The position numbers were made by a program, and so were the translations under genes. A DNA stretch of 64,000 nucleotides from Trichostrongylus colubriformis (lineage: Eukaryota; Nematoda; Chromadorea; Rhabditida; Trichostrongylidae). A model generated the notes under the pieces. It was not told the origin of the DNA. It was given only the letters and a program-made list of their open reading frames with translations, and made no database searches. This document shows positions 46,899 to 56,798 of this stretch, piece after piece. Every line of letters starts with the position of its first letter. Position 1 is the first letter of the stretch. The stretch lies in contig OZ022256.1 in NCBI GenBank assembly GCA_963978905.1, forward strand, positions 29,537,426-29,601,425, in the 5' to 3' direction.

Positions 46899-48458
46899 CT
46901 AGTAATTTCTCACTGTATCAAAGGGTCTGAAATTGGGAGCACCCTGGTTATATGGGCGTTGTCCTCGCTGGGAATCATCTTCACTGCTTATTCTTCCTTG
47001 TGAAAAATCTCTGGCTTGCACCCCTTGTCCAATCAGTGGAGGCCTCAGATTCTGGTTATTCTGGGAACCGTTAGGATTCCGGTTATTCAGGAAATCGTTA
47101 GGATTCTGGTTGTCATGGAAACCGCTAGGATTGTTCTTATTTTGGAAACCGTTATTGTTCATGGGTGTCTGTCCTTGGTTGGATCTTTCGTCCATGGGAG
47201 AAGGTCTTCCGCCAGAAACGCTGCTCCCTCCAAATGTGTTACCAGGAAAGCCACCGTTTTGTAGAAATTGTTGGTTTTGCTGGAAGCCGTTTTGTTGACC
47301 TTGTGGAGCACCAGGAAATTTCCGTTGAAAACCACCTTGTGGTGGGAAGCCGTTTTGCTGGAAGCCGTCTTGTGGAGCACCAGGAAATCCTCCGTTCTGG
47401 GGAAACTGGAAGCCCTGTCGGGAGTCCTCATACTGTCCATTGGGCTGAATCTGGGGATGTTGTTCAGAGCGTTGATTTGGGTCATTCTGTTGCCGAATGA
47501 AGGCGTTGGGTGCAACTTGGTTGTTGGGGAGACTCATGTCATTTCTTGGTTGTCCGTTGTCACTTGCCCAGGACACCGGTGGGATTGCTTGTTTGGCTGT
47601 CTCCTGATCCTGAAACTGATTGTATGATTAACAAATTGGTGCCGTTTCTGACCCATAATATCGCTTAAATACAGATGTAACATGGTCTTCCATCAGCAAG
47701 GTTTTATTTTCAGACTTACATCCTTTGGTCTTAGCTTCCAAAAAAGTGTCCGATATCAGTTTCTTATTGAAGGCGTTAACCATTCTGATTTGCTTATGCA
47801 AGGTCTTTGAAGCACTCAAGGTTACTTACTACTGCATTAAAACTACAAGAGGCTGAAGAAATTCAAAGAATAGATGGTTTGCCGATTGTAAACGTTCAGA
47901 GTTTTTGACGTTCTAGGAGCTTAGGCCGCTTTCATACTTTGCGCACCGACGACGTCACCGGCGGCGACGGCGTCCATTTGACGCCGTCACCTGCGTCGAT
48001 TCGACGTCAAACTCACCCAACCATTTGCCCGCCGCCGACGACGGCGTCCATAGATAATGCGCACCGTGTGCAAAATTCTTGACCCAATCACACTACAGTA
48101 TGGTGATTGTGGCCGCTTCGAATCTTGGCGCTGTGCCAATGTGGTGATCGTGGCCGCTTCGTGTATTGGCACAGCGCCAAGATTCGAAGCGGCCACAGTC
48201 ACCATACCGTAGTGTGATTGGGTCAAGAATTTTGCAAACGGTGCGCATTATCTATGGACGGCGGGCAAACGGTTACGTTAGTTTGACGCCGTCGCTGCCG
48301 GTGACGGCGTCGTTGCGCAAAGTATGAAAGCGGCCTTACGAGTTCGAGCTAGAACAAGTTACTGGTGAGGTGAATTCAACAACAAAACCTTGTAAATATA
48401 CCTTTGTTGGGAAAGCAAGCGTTAAAGTTGCCAAGAAAATTGGTACAAGTAAACGCAT
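46899..48458 (-). CDS. Secreted Q/N/G-rich repeat protein
   Basis: Two exons, 48402-48458 and 46899-47609, join in phase 0 to 255 residues plus stop. Exon 1 encodes only a signal peptide (MRLLVPIFLATLTLA, then FPTK) and sits directly behind TTATTTCAG. Exon 2 starts DQETAKQAIPP and then becomes low complexity: Gln, Asn, Gly, Pro and Phe dominate, with no Cys. Two repeat zones are visible. One uses QNGGFPG and FQQNGF words. The other is a 9-residue repeat with a central NP, such as FLNNRNPNG (DNA 47050-47157). The final part is less repetitive. The role is unknown; an extracellular structural, prion-like or antimicrobial-type protein would fit the composition, none proven. The single intron holds a Harbinger-like MITE. 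Confidence 0.8.
47050..47157 (-). repeat. 27-bp coding tandem repeat, four copies
   Basis: Units such as TTCTGGTTATTCTGGGAACC plus CGTTAGGA on the plus strand repeat every 27 bp, giving a 9-residue repeat with consensus Phe/Ser-x-Asn-Asn-x-Asn-Pro-x-Gly/Asp in the Q/N-rich protein. Copy number is likely polymorphic. Confidence 0.85.
47924..48335. mobile_element. Harbinger-like MITE, near-complete palindrome
   Basis: The TIR GGCCGCTTTCATACTTTGCGC at the left is inverted as GCGCAAAGTATGAAAGCGG at the right, with TTA flanking both sides as a 3-bp target duplication. The arms pair nearly to the centre, where CACAGCGCCAAGATTCGAAG is inverted around 48135-48185. It lies in the intron of the Q/N-rich gene. 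TTA duplication plus GGCC ends suggest the PIF/Harbinger superfamily. Confidence 0.85.
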
Positions 48459-48468
48459 CTGAAATAAC
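48459..48468 (-). promoter_or_regulatory. Likely trans-splice acceptor of Q/N-rich gene
   Basis: GTTATTTCAG abuts the ATG at 48458 with no base between. This is typical of spliced-leader sites in worms with very short 5' UTRs. A cis-spliced 5' UTR exon cannot be excluded. Confidence 0.6.
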
Positions 48469-48513
48469 AACTTATTATAATTGAGAAGGAAAGTCACCCC
48501 ACATGAAGAAGAG

Positions 48514-48754
48514 GGGTGTATACCCTTACGTTAGTATTTCGCACGACGACGAGCGGCGTGCGACGCAGTGTGTGCGAGCTATGCGCGTTGCGGTAGTTGG
48601 GGGCTTAGAACGATTACACCCTTATGTTAGGGGTGCGATACGCAGTTGACTTGTAATCGCTTCGAGACCCAACAACATGACGCCTTTAGCTCGTCCGCGT
48701 TGTTTCGCTTGCGACATGCCGCGGTGCGAAATCCTAACGTAAGGGTACACACCC
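48514..48754. mobile_element. 240-bp MITE
   Basis: GGGTGTATACCCTTACGTTAG at the left is inverted as CTAACGTAAGGGTACACACCC at the right, followed inward by TTTCGCAC/GTGCGAAA. It lies just upstream of the Q/N-rich gene, so it may contribute to its promoter region. No ORF. Confidence 0.8.
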
Positions 48755-49518
48755 AGAGAAAAGCCACGTGATTCCTCGAGAAAGAAACAGTAATAGATAA
48801 GAAAAGTAGGGGATTCAGAGATCTCTGCTATTCTTTGAGCGTATGGAGCAGTACTGATTACATATATGTTGAGGACGCTATTTATGCGTAATCCGCGTTG
48901 TTTGAACACCTTTTCGAGCGTAGTGAAATGAAAACGGCTCCTGAACAAACGGAAGTTTTGATGCCGAACTTTGCTTTTTTATGACTCACCGTAAGAATGC
49001 CATTCTCCAAAAGAGGGGGTGAACATAGCGTGGTCCCCCCTGAATGCTGTACGGGATGCCCTAATTCAGTAGGTAGGAGCACGAGAGTGGTGGGTACACG
49101 TAGACAGCTGGGAAGGTTTACCTACTACCCATACAATGAATGGATCCATAGTTATATCAAAATTTAGGAATGCTGATTGCAGATACGAGAAAAACTGTAT
49201 CTGGTTTTCAAAGTCATTAAATTCTAATGAAAGCCAGTGTAACCATTGGGTGAGGTTGACCTTTACAATCCCAACCCACGTACAATCCGTACGTGCTGCT
49301 CTTTCTGTTGCGCTTTTACTTATTTCGGGATGCTTTATCTACTCTTCTGAATACCATTAGGAATCGTAGTAGCATGTTAGGCGATTTGGGCTATATGTGG
49401 TCAATCGTAAACAGTATAAGTCTAGTTAAATTGTCAAAAAAATTCTGGAACCAGTAAGCCAACCGCGGCGGCATGGAAAGTTTATTTGGCTCTATTGTGT
49501 AGGATAGGGTACACTCTA

Positions 49519-50266
49519 CAGGGGGTGCCAAAAAAAAGAAGTAATTTTGCCCACGGCTCACATCTGCCAATTACATAAAACATAGGGAAACGAAAGAGAT
49601 AAAAGTATTGGGGCAAAATATTCCCGAAATGTTCCCCTAAAAGCAGGAACAAGCTGTGGCTCCCTACGTTCACCTTCATGAAAATATGGAGCTTTCATCC
49701 GGCGCAGTCGGGTTTCGGAGTACCCGCAGTATCAAGGTCTGCTTAAAACAGTGAAGCCAGGCTCCGTGGTAGGTCTTTTGTGTGAAGCTTCCTAAGGACT
49801 GGCACCTCGGTTCACGGAAGTCACAGAGCCTCTGCTGCTTGGATAAGGCTGCTATGATCCGAAGAATCATTTTCATGCCCAAATCCACCTCCGGAGGGGT
49901 TTCAGTGGTAAGGGCACGTTTTGGCTCTTGGAAACGAAGGGCGCTGGAAACCCGGAAAAAACGGTAAGTTAAAGAACACCACCCAGTATGAATCCCCATA
50001 GGTACCCAGAGTGAACGGACCTCAGCAAGGTAGTGAACGTGGGCGATGGAATTTCGGATTTTGCCCAGTTGAGGTGACACATCTTGTTCACTCTTTCCTC
50101 GCTCCCGTTCCTGCTCGTGCAGAAGGCTGGCACGGAGTATATTGATAGAGTGAAGTCTGCTCTTGAATCTGGGGATGAAAATACCTCAACAGAATTTGCT
50201 GTAGTTCAACTAAAGTGGGGTGAAAGTGGAGGAGACAAAATTACTTCTTTTTTTTGGCACCCCCTG
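49519..50266. mobile_element. TIR element (TACAGGGGGTGCCA family), complete ends
   Basis: The ends are CAGGGGGTGCCAAAAAAAAG and TTTTTTTTGGCACCCCCTG with TA flanks; AAGTAATTTTG just inside is also inverted. The minus strand has an open reading of about 134 codons (49676-50080) that is also recognisable in the copies at 1021 and 44035, but I cannot match it to a known transposase. Confidence 0.8.
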
Positions 50267-50269
50267 TAG

Positions 50270-50888
50270 GCGGAGGATACGGTTATAGCCCCGTTCCTCT
50301 TCATCACCTTCCTGTTCTATAGCTACCTCTACTTCACCGTACGCCTTTGAGCCGCCGATAAACATTCCGTTATTTTTCGACTTTACACCGTAAATCTGCA
50401 TTGTTCTCACGGAATCACTATCACTATAACTGCTGTATACCATCGGCTTAGTCCTTTCTGTTTGCCACGAAGTCGCAACTACCCGAAGCTACCTGTAAAG
50501 GTTGTGTCAAGTGGTGTAGGATAGGTAATGCATGGGTGAAGAATCAAGGAACGCAATTGGAGGGAGTGGTAGGTCGCATGGCCCTTTTTTTTAGAGGGAG
50601 CCAACTCATTTGAAGCTGACGACAAGCCTGCACAGGAATGACCAAAAGTTTTAGCCATCAGTTTTCACTTTATCTTTACATCTCACAGTGCCTTTGAGAA
50701 CTTCGATCAACCGAAATTTCGAGCAACTGATTCTTATTTCGTAGCTTCGAAAGAAAGGGCTACCGCTATCATTCGTTGTGATGACGTCCTTCCATGCTAC
50801 GATCACCTTTTCTCACGTTGCTTCTTCACCAAGCATGAACTGATGAATTAATGAGGTCGCCGAAAAAGTCTTTCATTCACTAAGTAAT
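50270..50888. other. No gene recognised
   Basis: Between two mobile elements. The minus reading at 50210-50443 has no splice support. Confidence 0.4.
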
Positions 50889-51795
50889 CCTACTATATAT
50901 AATTCGCTTAGTATGTCTGTGTGTGTCTGTGTGTGTGTGTGTTTGTCCGTCTGTCACGAAATTCATATCTCGCGTCGCAGCAAAGCTGGGACGCTGAATT
51001 TTACAAGTGATATAGGGGGTGCCAAGGGAACCTCAGCGGTGGTGGACCGAAAGTGATAGCAGTTGATAAGGGCTGATAAGAAGCCTCGGAAGGCAAATGT
51101 CACCAAAGTCGTTTTGCCTTTCGGGTTGATCCGAGAGCGCTGACACCCATAGGTGTTTTGCGGGATGGGACGGGGACATTAATAGTGGATGACCAGCACT
51201 GATAACGGTTGATAAGATTCGATAAGGAGCGTAAAAAGCCTAGAGTCGTCAAATCCGTTTCGCTTTTCGGGTTGATCCAAGAGCGCTGACACTCATGGGT
51301 GTTTAGCAGGGTGGGTCAGGGACATTAATGGTGGGTGATCCAAGTTGATAATGGTTGATGAGATTTGATAATGAGCACGAGAAGGCAAATGTCGTCGAAT
51401 TCGTTTTGCCTTTCGCGTTGATCCAAGAGCGCTGACATTCATAAGTGTTTTGCGGGATGGGGCAGGAACACTAATGGTGGGTGACCCGCACTGATAATGG
51501 TTGATAAGATTCGATAAGGGGCGTAAAGAGGCGAGAGTCGTCAAATCCGTTTCGCTTTTCGCGTTGATCCAAAAGCGCTGACACTCATGGGTGTTTAGCA
51601 GGGTGGGACGGGGACATTAATAGTGGGTGATCCAAACTGATAATGGTTGATAAGCTTCGATTAGGAGCGTGAGAAAGGAAAATGTCACCGAGGCCCGGCT
51701 TGCTTCTACGGCTAACAGTGGAATGTTCATATTCGCAGGTATTGTAGGGTACGGGTACCTTAATGGTACTGTTGGGTACAGGAGCCTCAGTGAAA
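50889..51795 (+). mobile_element. Helitron-like element, 5' part
   Basis: It starts TCCTACTATATATAATTCGC, followed by a TGTGTGTCTG microsatellite and TCTCGCGTCGCAGCAAAG. The same terminus appears inverted at 54932 (TCCTACTATATGTAATCGGC). No 3' CTRR end could be fixed and no Rep/helicase ORF is present, so it is non-autonomous if it is a Helitron. Confidence 0.5.
51000..51700 (+). repeat. 146-bp tandem array, four-plus units
   Basis: The word GTTGATCC(A/G)A(G/A)AGCGCTGAC recurs at 51125, 51271, 51417 and 51563, exactly 146 bp apart each time. Each unit carries TTTTGCCTTTCG or TCGCTTTTCG, GGGACATTAAT and GATAAG words. It lies inside the Helitron-like element. Related, less regular units are at 14340-14640, 54640-54790 and 61064-61240. 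Confidence 0.9.
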
Positions 51796-53482
51796 CTGAT
51801 AACGGCTTACAGTGACTGATAAGAACCGTTAGGAATTGGATGGGATGACATCCTTGCTAACATTGTACGACCGCTTTAGCAAAAGCGTCTGATGCGCAGT
51901 GGCATCGGGTGAACATATTTTGTTTATGTTCTGATATCACTGACCGATGTATCGACCGCTGAATGCCTGTCCAAAAAATGGTGCGTTTCTCTTGATAATG
52001 CGATCTCCATTGATAATCATGATACAACCTATTTTTGTGATAGCAAAGCAAGTGGTTCACTCGGAATCATTTTCTAATGCGGTACTTGCAGCAACACTGG
52101 GTATCGACCGCTAGACTATGTAAAATTTCAAGTAGTGAAGCATGTTTACGAAAACGATAAACGTCGATAAGCGGGATATGGCCTACCATCAATGTGTACG
52201 AATTAGATTCTCAGCAAGTGATCATTTGTTACCAATGGATGCAATCGAATACAAAACTATCGATTTCCAAACTACCCAAACTCCCAATGGTGACCTAAAC
52301 CAGTTGACTGGCGCTCACTGCTGCGCGCCATTCATGTTGATGACGTGCAAAATTGGTTCGATGCAAAGCGATTGAAGTATAGCGATACCAAAATGCTTTT
52401 TTATCACGCCATCTTCTCTGCTTTTTTGCAATTCAATAGCTCAGCTGAAAGCAGAGGGAAGGAAATCTCCGCTCCGCTGTGATCGGGCCGAACACACCCA
52501 TTTTGCCCAACATCGCCATGAATCGCGCGCAGTAATCTGCGCCAGCCAACTGGCTGGAAATAATCAAAAAATTGCCATGTTGATAGATATCAACCGATAT
52601 CGAAGAAGTTCATATTGCACAGTTCCAAAATGTGATAAGCGCAGTATTAATTGTAAGCGCTTGTCCAACTGGTATCTATTCGTGTGATGACTTCCTTCCA
52701 TACTTCCATACTTTCTATTCGGTGTGATGACTTCCTTCCTACAGATATCTTCTGATTAATGCACGTGGTTTAGCAGTAAGAACATCCCATAGCTACTTCT
52801 ATCGGAGTACGAGGATAATCACTTGCTGAGCATTTGGTGCTTAAGCTATCAGACAACGGTAATCCAGCCAATTACTACTGTATACCACACCGCTTGAAGG
52901 TCACCAGTTTTCAGAGCTTTAGATAATTAGCGGTCGATACCTTTTGGTACAATGATGTCGACAATCCATGCTTTAACACTTTGGCTGAAATGGTCACTAT
53001 TGGGAGGTTACGTAGTTTAGGGATCGACGGTTTTGGTTCGACTGCAGTAATAAGCTGCAATTAGTCTTGTCGAGCCTCTGATTCTTACCGTTTGTTGGTA
53101 GATTCATGTGCCAGTTATCGATGCTTATGGTTTTTGTGTACATGCACTACTATATGGAATTTTTCATAGTGTAGCGGTCGATACCCAGTATTGTCACTGG
53201 CACCGCATGAGAGAATGATTTTTGCTTTGCTATCACAATTCTGGATCGTATCCTGATCATCCATGTAGATCGCAATATCAAAGGGCATGCCCCTTTAATT
53301 AGAACTTCTGGCAATTCAGTGGTCGATGTATCGGCAACTCATATCGGAACATAAACAAAATAAGTTCACTCAATTGTACTGAGCATCAGACTACTATGCC
53401 TTTCGTATAGTAGCAGTAAGGTGTACCGGATTTTATCCATCACTTCTTAATGACTCTTATCAGCCACTGTAAGCCGTTATAA
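51795..53482. mobile_element. Fold-back element, ~320-bp arms, 1 kb spacer
   Basis: The left arm 51795-52120 and right arm 53165-53482 are diverged inverted copies. Pairs include ACATAAACAAAATAAGTTCAC versus GTGAACATATTTTGTTTATGT, CACTGGGTATCGACCGCTA versus TAGCGGTCGATACCCAGT, and CGGCTTACAGTGACTGATAAG versus CTTATCAGCCACTGTAAGCCG. The spacer carries no ORF, though GTGTGATGACTTCCTTCC is duplicated near 52685 and 52722. The left half of the family also occurs at 14700-14900. Confidence 0.75.
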
Positions 53483-53483
53483 A

Positions 53484-53685
53484 TTTCGAGGGGTGAGTGT
53501 CGATTGACCGAATTTTCGCTTCGCGGTGTCGCGGATGAGCATTTCACTAGTTACTTAAGTTCCTTGATTCTCTTTGGTTTAATTTTTATGACGCTAGAGC
53601 CATATTCAATCGCGGAAAAAACTCGCACTCGCCGCAGGCGGCTGCGCGAAAACTCGACCATCGACACTCACCCGGTTTCGAGCAG
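53484..53685. repeat. 200-bp MITE-like inverted repeat
   Basis: TTTCGAGGGGTGAGTGTCGAT at the left pairs with ATCGACACTCACCCGGTTTCG at the right. It abuts the fold-back element. Confidence 0.65.
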
Positions 53686-53984
53686 GAACCTTGCGATACT
53701 TGTGAGGGTGAATATTCCAGTGTTAGTCACAAGGGTACGACGATGGCGCACGATATGCCCAATTGAGGCAGCATTTGCGCCAGGGCTGCAGTGTTACTAC
53801 AGAATGAGATTTTTTGTTGTGCTTAGGTTTTTCTTCGTAAGTAATCGGTTTTTCTGGTTGCCGATATAAGGGACATAGGAAATACGGTGAAAGTAATAAG
53901 GTGGAAAGGCTGGAATTTAAGAACTTTCACGTATGAATTTGCACACTACGATTCAAAGCATATAAAAAGTGCTTATGTACTTGG

Positions 53985-54180
53985 GAAGATCCATGATCAT
54001 TGTCGCGCTGTCGTCCCTTACTCGAAACCGTTTTACAGTCATAAATTTGTACACTCAAGTGTATATTTTCACGAAAGCCTTTTTTTTAAAGAGGTGAGGG
54101 CTTCCCTCTAAACCAAGGCTTAGGCTAAGGACGTAGGTAAAAATAGCGCCGGACGCCGAGCTAGTCTAGTGTCCCTCCCC
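53985..54180 (+). repeat. Dispersed repeat, second copy
   Basis: A shorter relative of 39585-40010: CGCTGTCGTCCCTTACTCG, AAACCGTT, AAGGCTTAGGCTAAGG and AATAGCGCCGGACGCCGAGC occur in the same order. Confidence 0.65.
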
Positions 54181-54193
54181 CACAACCACATTA

Positions 54194-54455
54194 GGGGTGT
54201 GTGCACTTATGACGGAGAATCACTTCGCGGCGCCATAAGTACGCCTTGCCGAATCGATTGCCTTTGGCAGCTGGGCACTGCGTGGCTGCGTCACCTCTGC
54301 ACTTCCACCTATGCCACACTGTCTCCGGCACCCATGCCACCCTGCCTCCTCCACTCATGCCACACTGCCTCGCTTGAAGGCTGCCTTGCCCTGCCATTAG
54401 TACTCCCTCGCTGCGGGCGACCACAGGATTTTTCGTCATAAGTGCACACACCCCC
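54194..54455. mobile_element. 260-bp MITE
   Basis: GGGGTGTGTGCACTTATGAC is inverted as GTCATAAGTGCACACACCCCC at the right. Internal sequence is C-rich with CATGCCAC or ATGCCACACTG words. No ORF that I would support. Confidence 0.75.
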
Positions 54456-54639
54456 ACATTAGCACGTATAAATGGTACGATATGAAAAAAGATATAAAAA
54501 GGTCATGATATGGAAAAACAGCTACTCATACATTGGAGCAAAACTTTGCCACCAACCAGAAACGAGCGACTCGTGCGCGAACATCGCAGGGGCGACGCCG
54601 CATCGCGATTCTTCTGTCCTAACGACATACACCCTTATC

Positions 54640-54932
54640 TAGAAGAGCGAAACGGATTTGGCGACATTGGCCTTTTCAGCTCCCTATTGAATTTTATCAA
54701 ACATTATCAATTTGGATAACCACGACGAAACAAATACGGTGACATTCGCCTTCCGAGGCTCCGTATCACTCTTGATCAGCTAATATCAGTTTAGGTCCAC
54801 CACTGGCGTTCTCTTACCACCCTCATATCACTTGGAAAATTTAGGGTCCCTGCTTTGCTGCGGCACGAGATTTGAATTGCGGTCGAACACACCCACAGCA
54901 ACAGGCAAACTTAGCCGATTACATATAGTAGG
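54640..54932 (-). mobile_element. Helitron-like 5' end, reverse orientation
   Basis: Read on the minus strand it starts TCCTACTATATGTAATCGGC and continues with CAAATCTCGTGCCGCAGC, AAGTGATATGAGGG and GTGGACCTAAACTG, matching 50889-51060 in order. It is truncated after one GATAAG-type unit. Confidence 0.55.
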
Positions 54933-56090
54933 ATTAGGTCGCAGCTATAGGCAAAAGCTTTGGTCTCGGACGGTTCTCGAACCTGTACTCCATGACCGAA
55001 CTGCATAGAATGCCGGTTCGAGCCCCGCCCGGACCTAAGCCTTTGCCCACAACTCAGCAACCTAATCACATCTTTAGCATAGCGTGCTGCTGCAAAAATC
55101 AGCAGCTATCAAAAATAAAATCAATGTCTACTGAAGCTTTCAGCTTACGGCTTTCACCTGATAATGGCCAACCGGCTCAACATGTTATACGCGTGAGTGC
55201 TGATGAGCCATGGTGAATATACCATCTAAAAGCTGACAGTGAGTTAAAGGCACCATTAGGGGTAAGGGAAAACTGAGATCTAATAGTACATGTTCTCTGA
55301 AACGAACCTTCTACTTCAGAAGGGGTCACATGTGGTGAAAATCGCATAAAAAAAACGCGACTTGGGGTCTTATGGCGGCCCCGCAGCTCGTCATGCCGTT
55401 ATGCCGTTATGCGCCCGGAGGAGTCGACGTGGAGGGGCGGGACAACAATCGCGGCCGGCTGGTTGAGACTCTGGCCTGTCTTCAGTCCACTCCGACCAGA
55501 GACGCAGAGGACGAGAGAGAGAAGGGGGAATTTCGAGTTCCTATTTCTTGGTTTTTCCGCCGTTTTATGTCGTTATTTTTCTTCTGTTATATTACTGAGC
55601 ACCTCTACTTTCGTTGTCCCTCAATTTGCCGAAATTGCCCCTAACGGTGTCTTTAAAGGTGAGAGGGGTCTCAGAGTAACGGATTACACATATGCCCGCG
55701 AAGCATGGAGTGCGGGTTCGAGACCAAGCTTTCCAAAATTTAAAAATCAGTGTCCTGTTAATACAAAAACTTGGCGGCGCTCTAAGAGAATATATCGAGG
55801 AAGTGCAGCTTTCCACGCATCTGAGAAGCACAATTGGTCAACTGGTCTGATTTGATGTTTAGCGGAGTGTGCTTCATTTTAGTAGCCTGCAAGCCGTTGG
55901 AATTTCGCTCACAACCTGGTAACTTGAAAATAACAGATTCATCCACATGACCGATTCTAGTGGAAAGACAAGAATCCATCGTGAAAACATAGATGTTTAC
56001 TTCTTCAGTTAGCACTTTTTGATAATCACAAACACGAGCAAGTTTACATAGTTAAATAGTCATATTCACATGAGCGAACCACTTTTGCCG
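54933..56090. other. Repeats with tRNA-like B boxes, no gene
   Basis: GGTTCGAGCCC (55017) and GGGTTCGAGACC (55713) look like Pol III B boxes, but no convincing A box or cloverleaf accompanies them. The 148-codon ORF at 55409-55855 is in this repeat-like DNA and is not supported as a gene. Confidence 0.4.
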
Positions 56091-56093
56091 ATT

Positions 56094-56798
56094 TCATCCT
56101 TTTTTCCGCATGCGTGGTGTATCCTCGGCCGTTCTAGTCTTTAGCTTCCCTCTTCTAGATCGCGTAGATTGCGCAGGGGCTGCCTCATCGGCTGTACTCT
56201 TCGTTTTTGCTTTTTTAGCTCGGGTAGATTGCATTGGTACAGTTTCATCAGCTGTGTTCTTCGCTCTAGTATGTGCCTCTTTTGACTTCTGTGATCGTTT
56301 TCCACTACCACCTACTGGAGGAGTCCTCAAGTTCAAGGGAGACGCCTTCCCACTTCCCGGCCGCTTTTCACCGCCTCCCTTTAACAGAGCCAAAAGTTTT
56401 GCTTTCATTTTCGCGAGTATTTCCGGCTTCCATTGCGGAAGATTTACTCGAAAATTGGGAGCCCATTCCAGTACCAGTGGCCTGAAAAGTAAGCTCGAAA
56501 ATAGTCGAATGTTAACTGTCGGATTTCCGGTAATTGTTTACCCTTTGAGGCTACTTTCGATAGCGTCCCTAGCGACCATTCTAGCGAGCTGATGATCGAA
56601 ACCACCACTAGTGCTTCGGACTAATTCTTGGAGCAAGTGCACATGTGTGTTGTCTGTTAGCCGTTGTCCACCTTAAAACCTATTTTCAGACAACTACATA
56701 GCATCCGATAGATTTTGAGCCTTTTTTTAAATTGTGACTTCATCTAGATTCTCAAGGGAGTCCGGTAATATGAAATTGATGGGGATGCTCGCAGACAT
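56094..56798 (-). CDS. Unidentified gene with basic C-terminal tail
   Basis: Exon-like segments are 56739-56798 (start ATG, MSASIPINFILPDSLENLDE), 56542-56671 (includes THVHLLQELVRSTSGGFDHQ) and 56094-56481 (includes LEWAPNFRVNLPQWKPEIL, ends at TGA). The last two join cleanly in phase 2. The tail is rich in Lys, Arg, Ser and Thr with repeats of the type STADEAAPAQSTRSRR, suggesting a nuclear or nucleic-acid-binding protein. The join between the first and second segments is one base out of phase and uses a poor acceptor (TTTTAAG). Reading straight through instead meets three stops. A missed micro-exon, an assembly error or a pseudogene would each explain this. Family not recognised. Confidence 0.5.

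Noticed and set aside
46933..47627. Several plus-strand ORFs of 82-121 codons opposite the Q/N-rich exon
   Set aside because: They are antisense shadows of a low-complexity coding exon, whose codon bias leaves the opposite frames open.
47628..47819. Minus-strand ORF between the two Q/N-gene exons
   Set aside because: Exon 48402-48458 joins exon 46899-47609 in phase 0 and continues the secreted protein; this ORF starts at TTG and lies in the intron.
50900..50945. TG-rich run as a CRISPR-like or regulatory array
   Set aside because: It is a simple microsatellite at the start of a Helitron-like repeat; no spacers or palindromic repeats exist and the genome is eukaryotic.
55409..55855. 148-codon plus-strand ORF
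   Set aside because: It lies in repeat-like DNA with a tRNA-like B box and shows no recognisable protein similarity.
56110..56592. 160-codon plus-strand ORF
   Set aside because: It is antisense to the Lys/Arg-rich exon of the minus-strand gene and has no domain; the minus strand has splice support.
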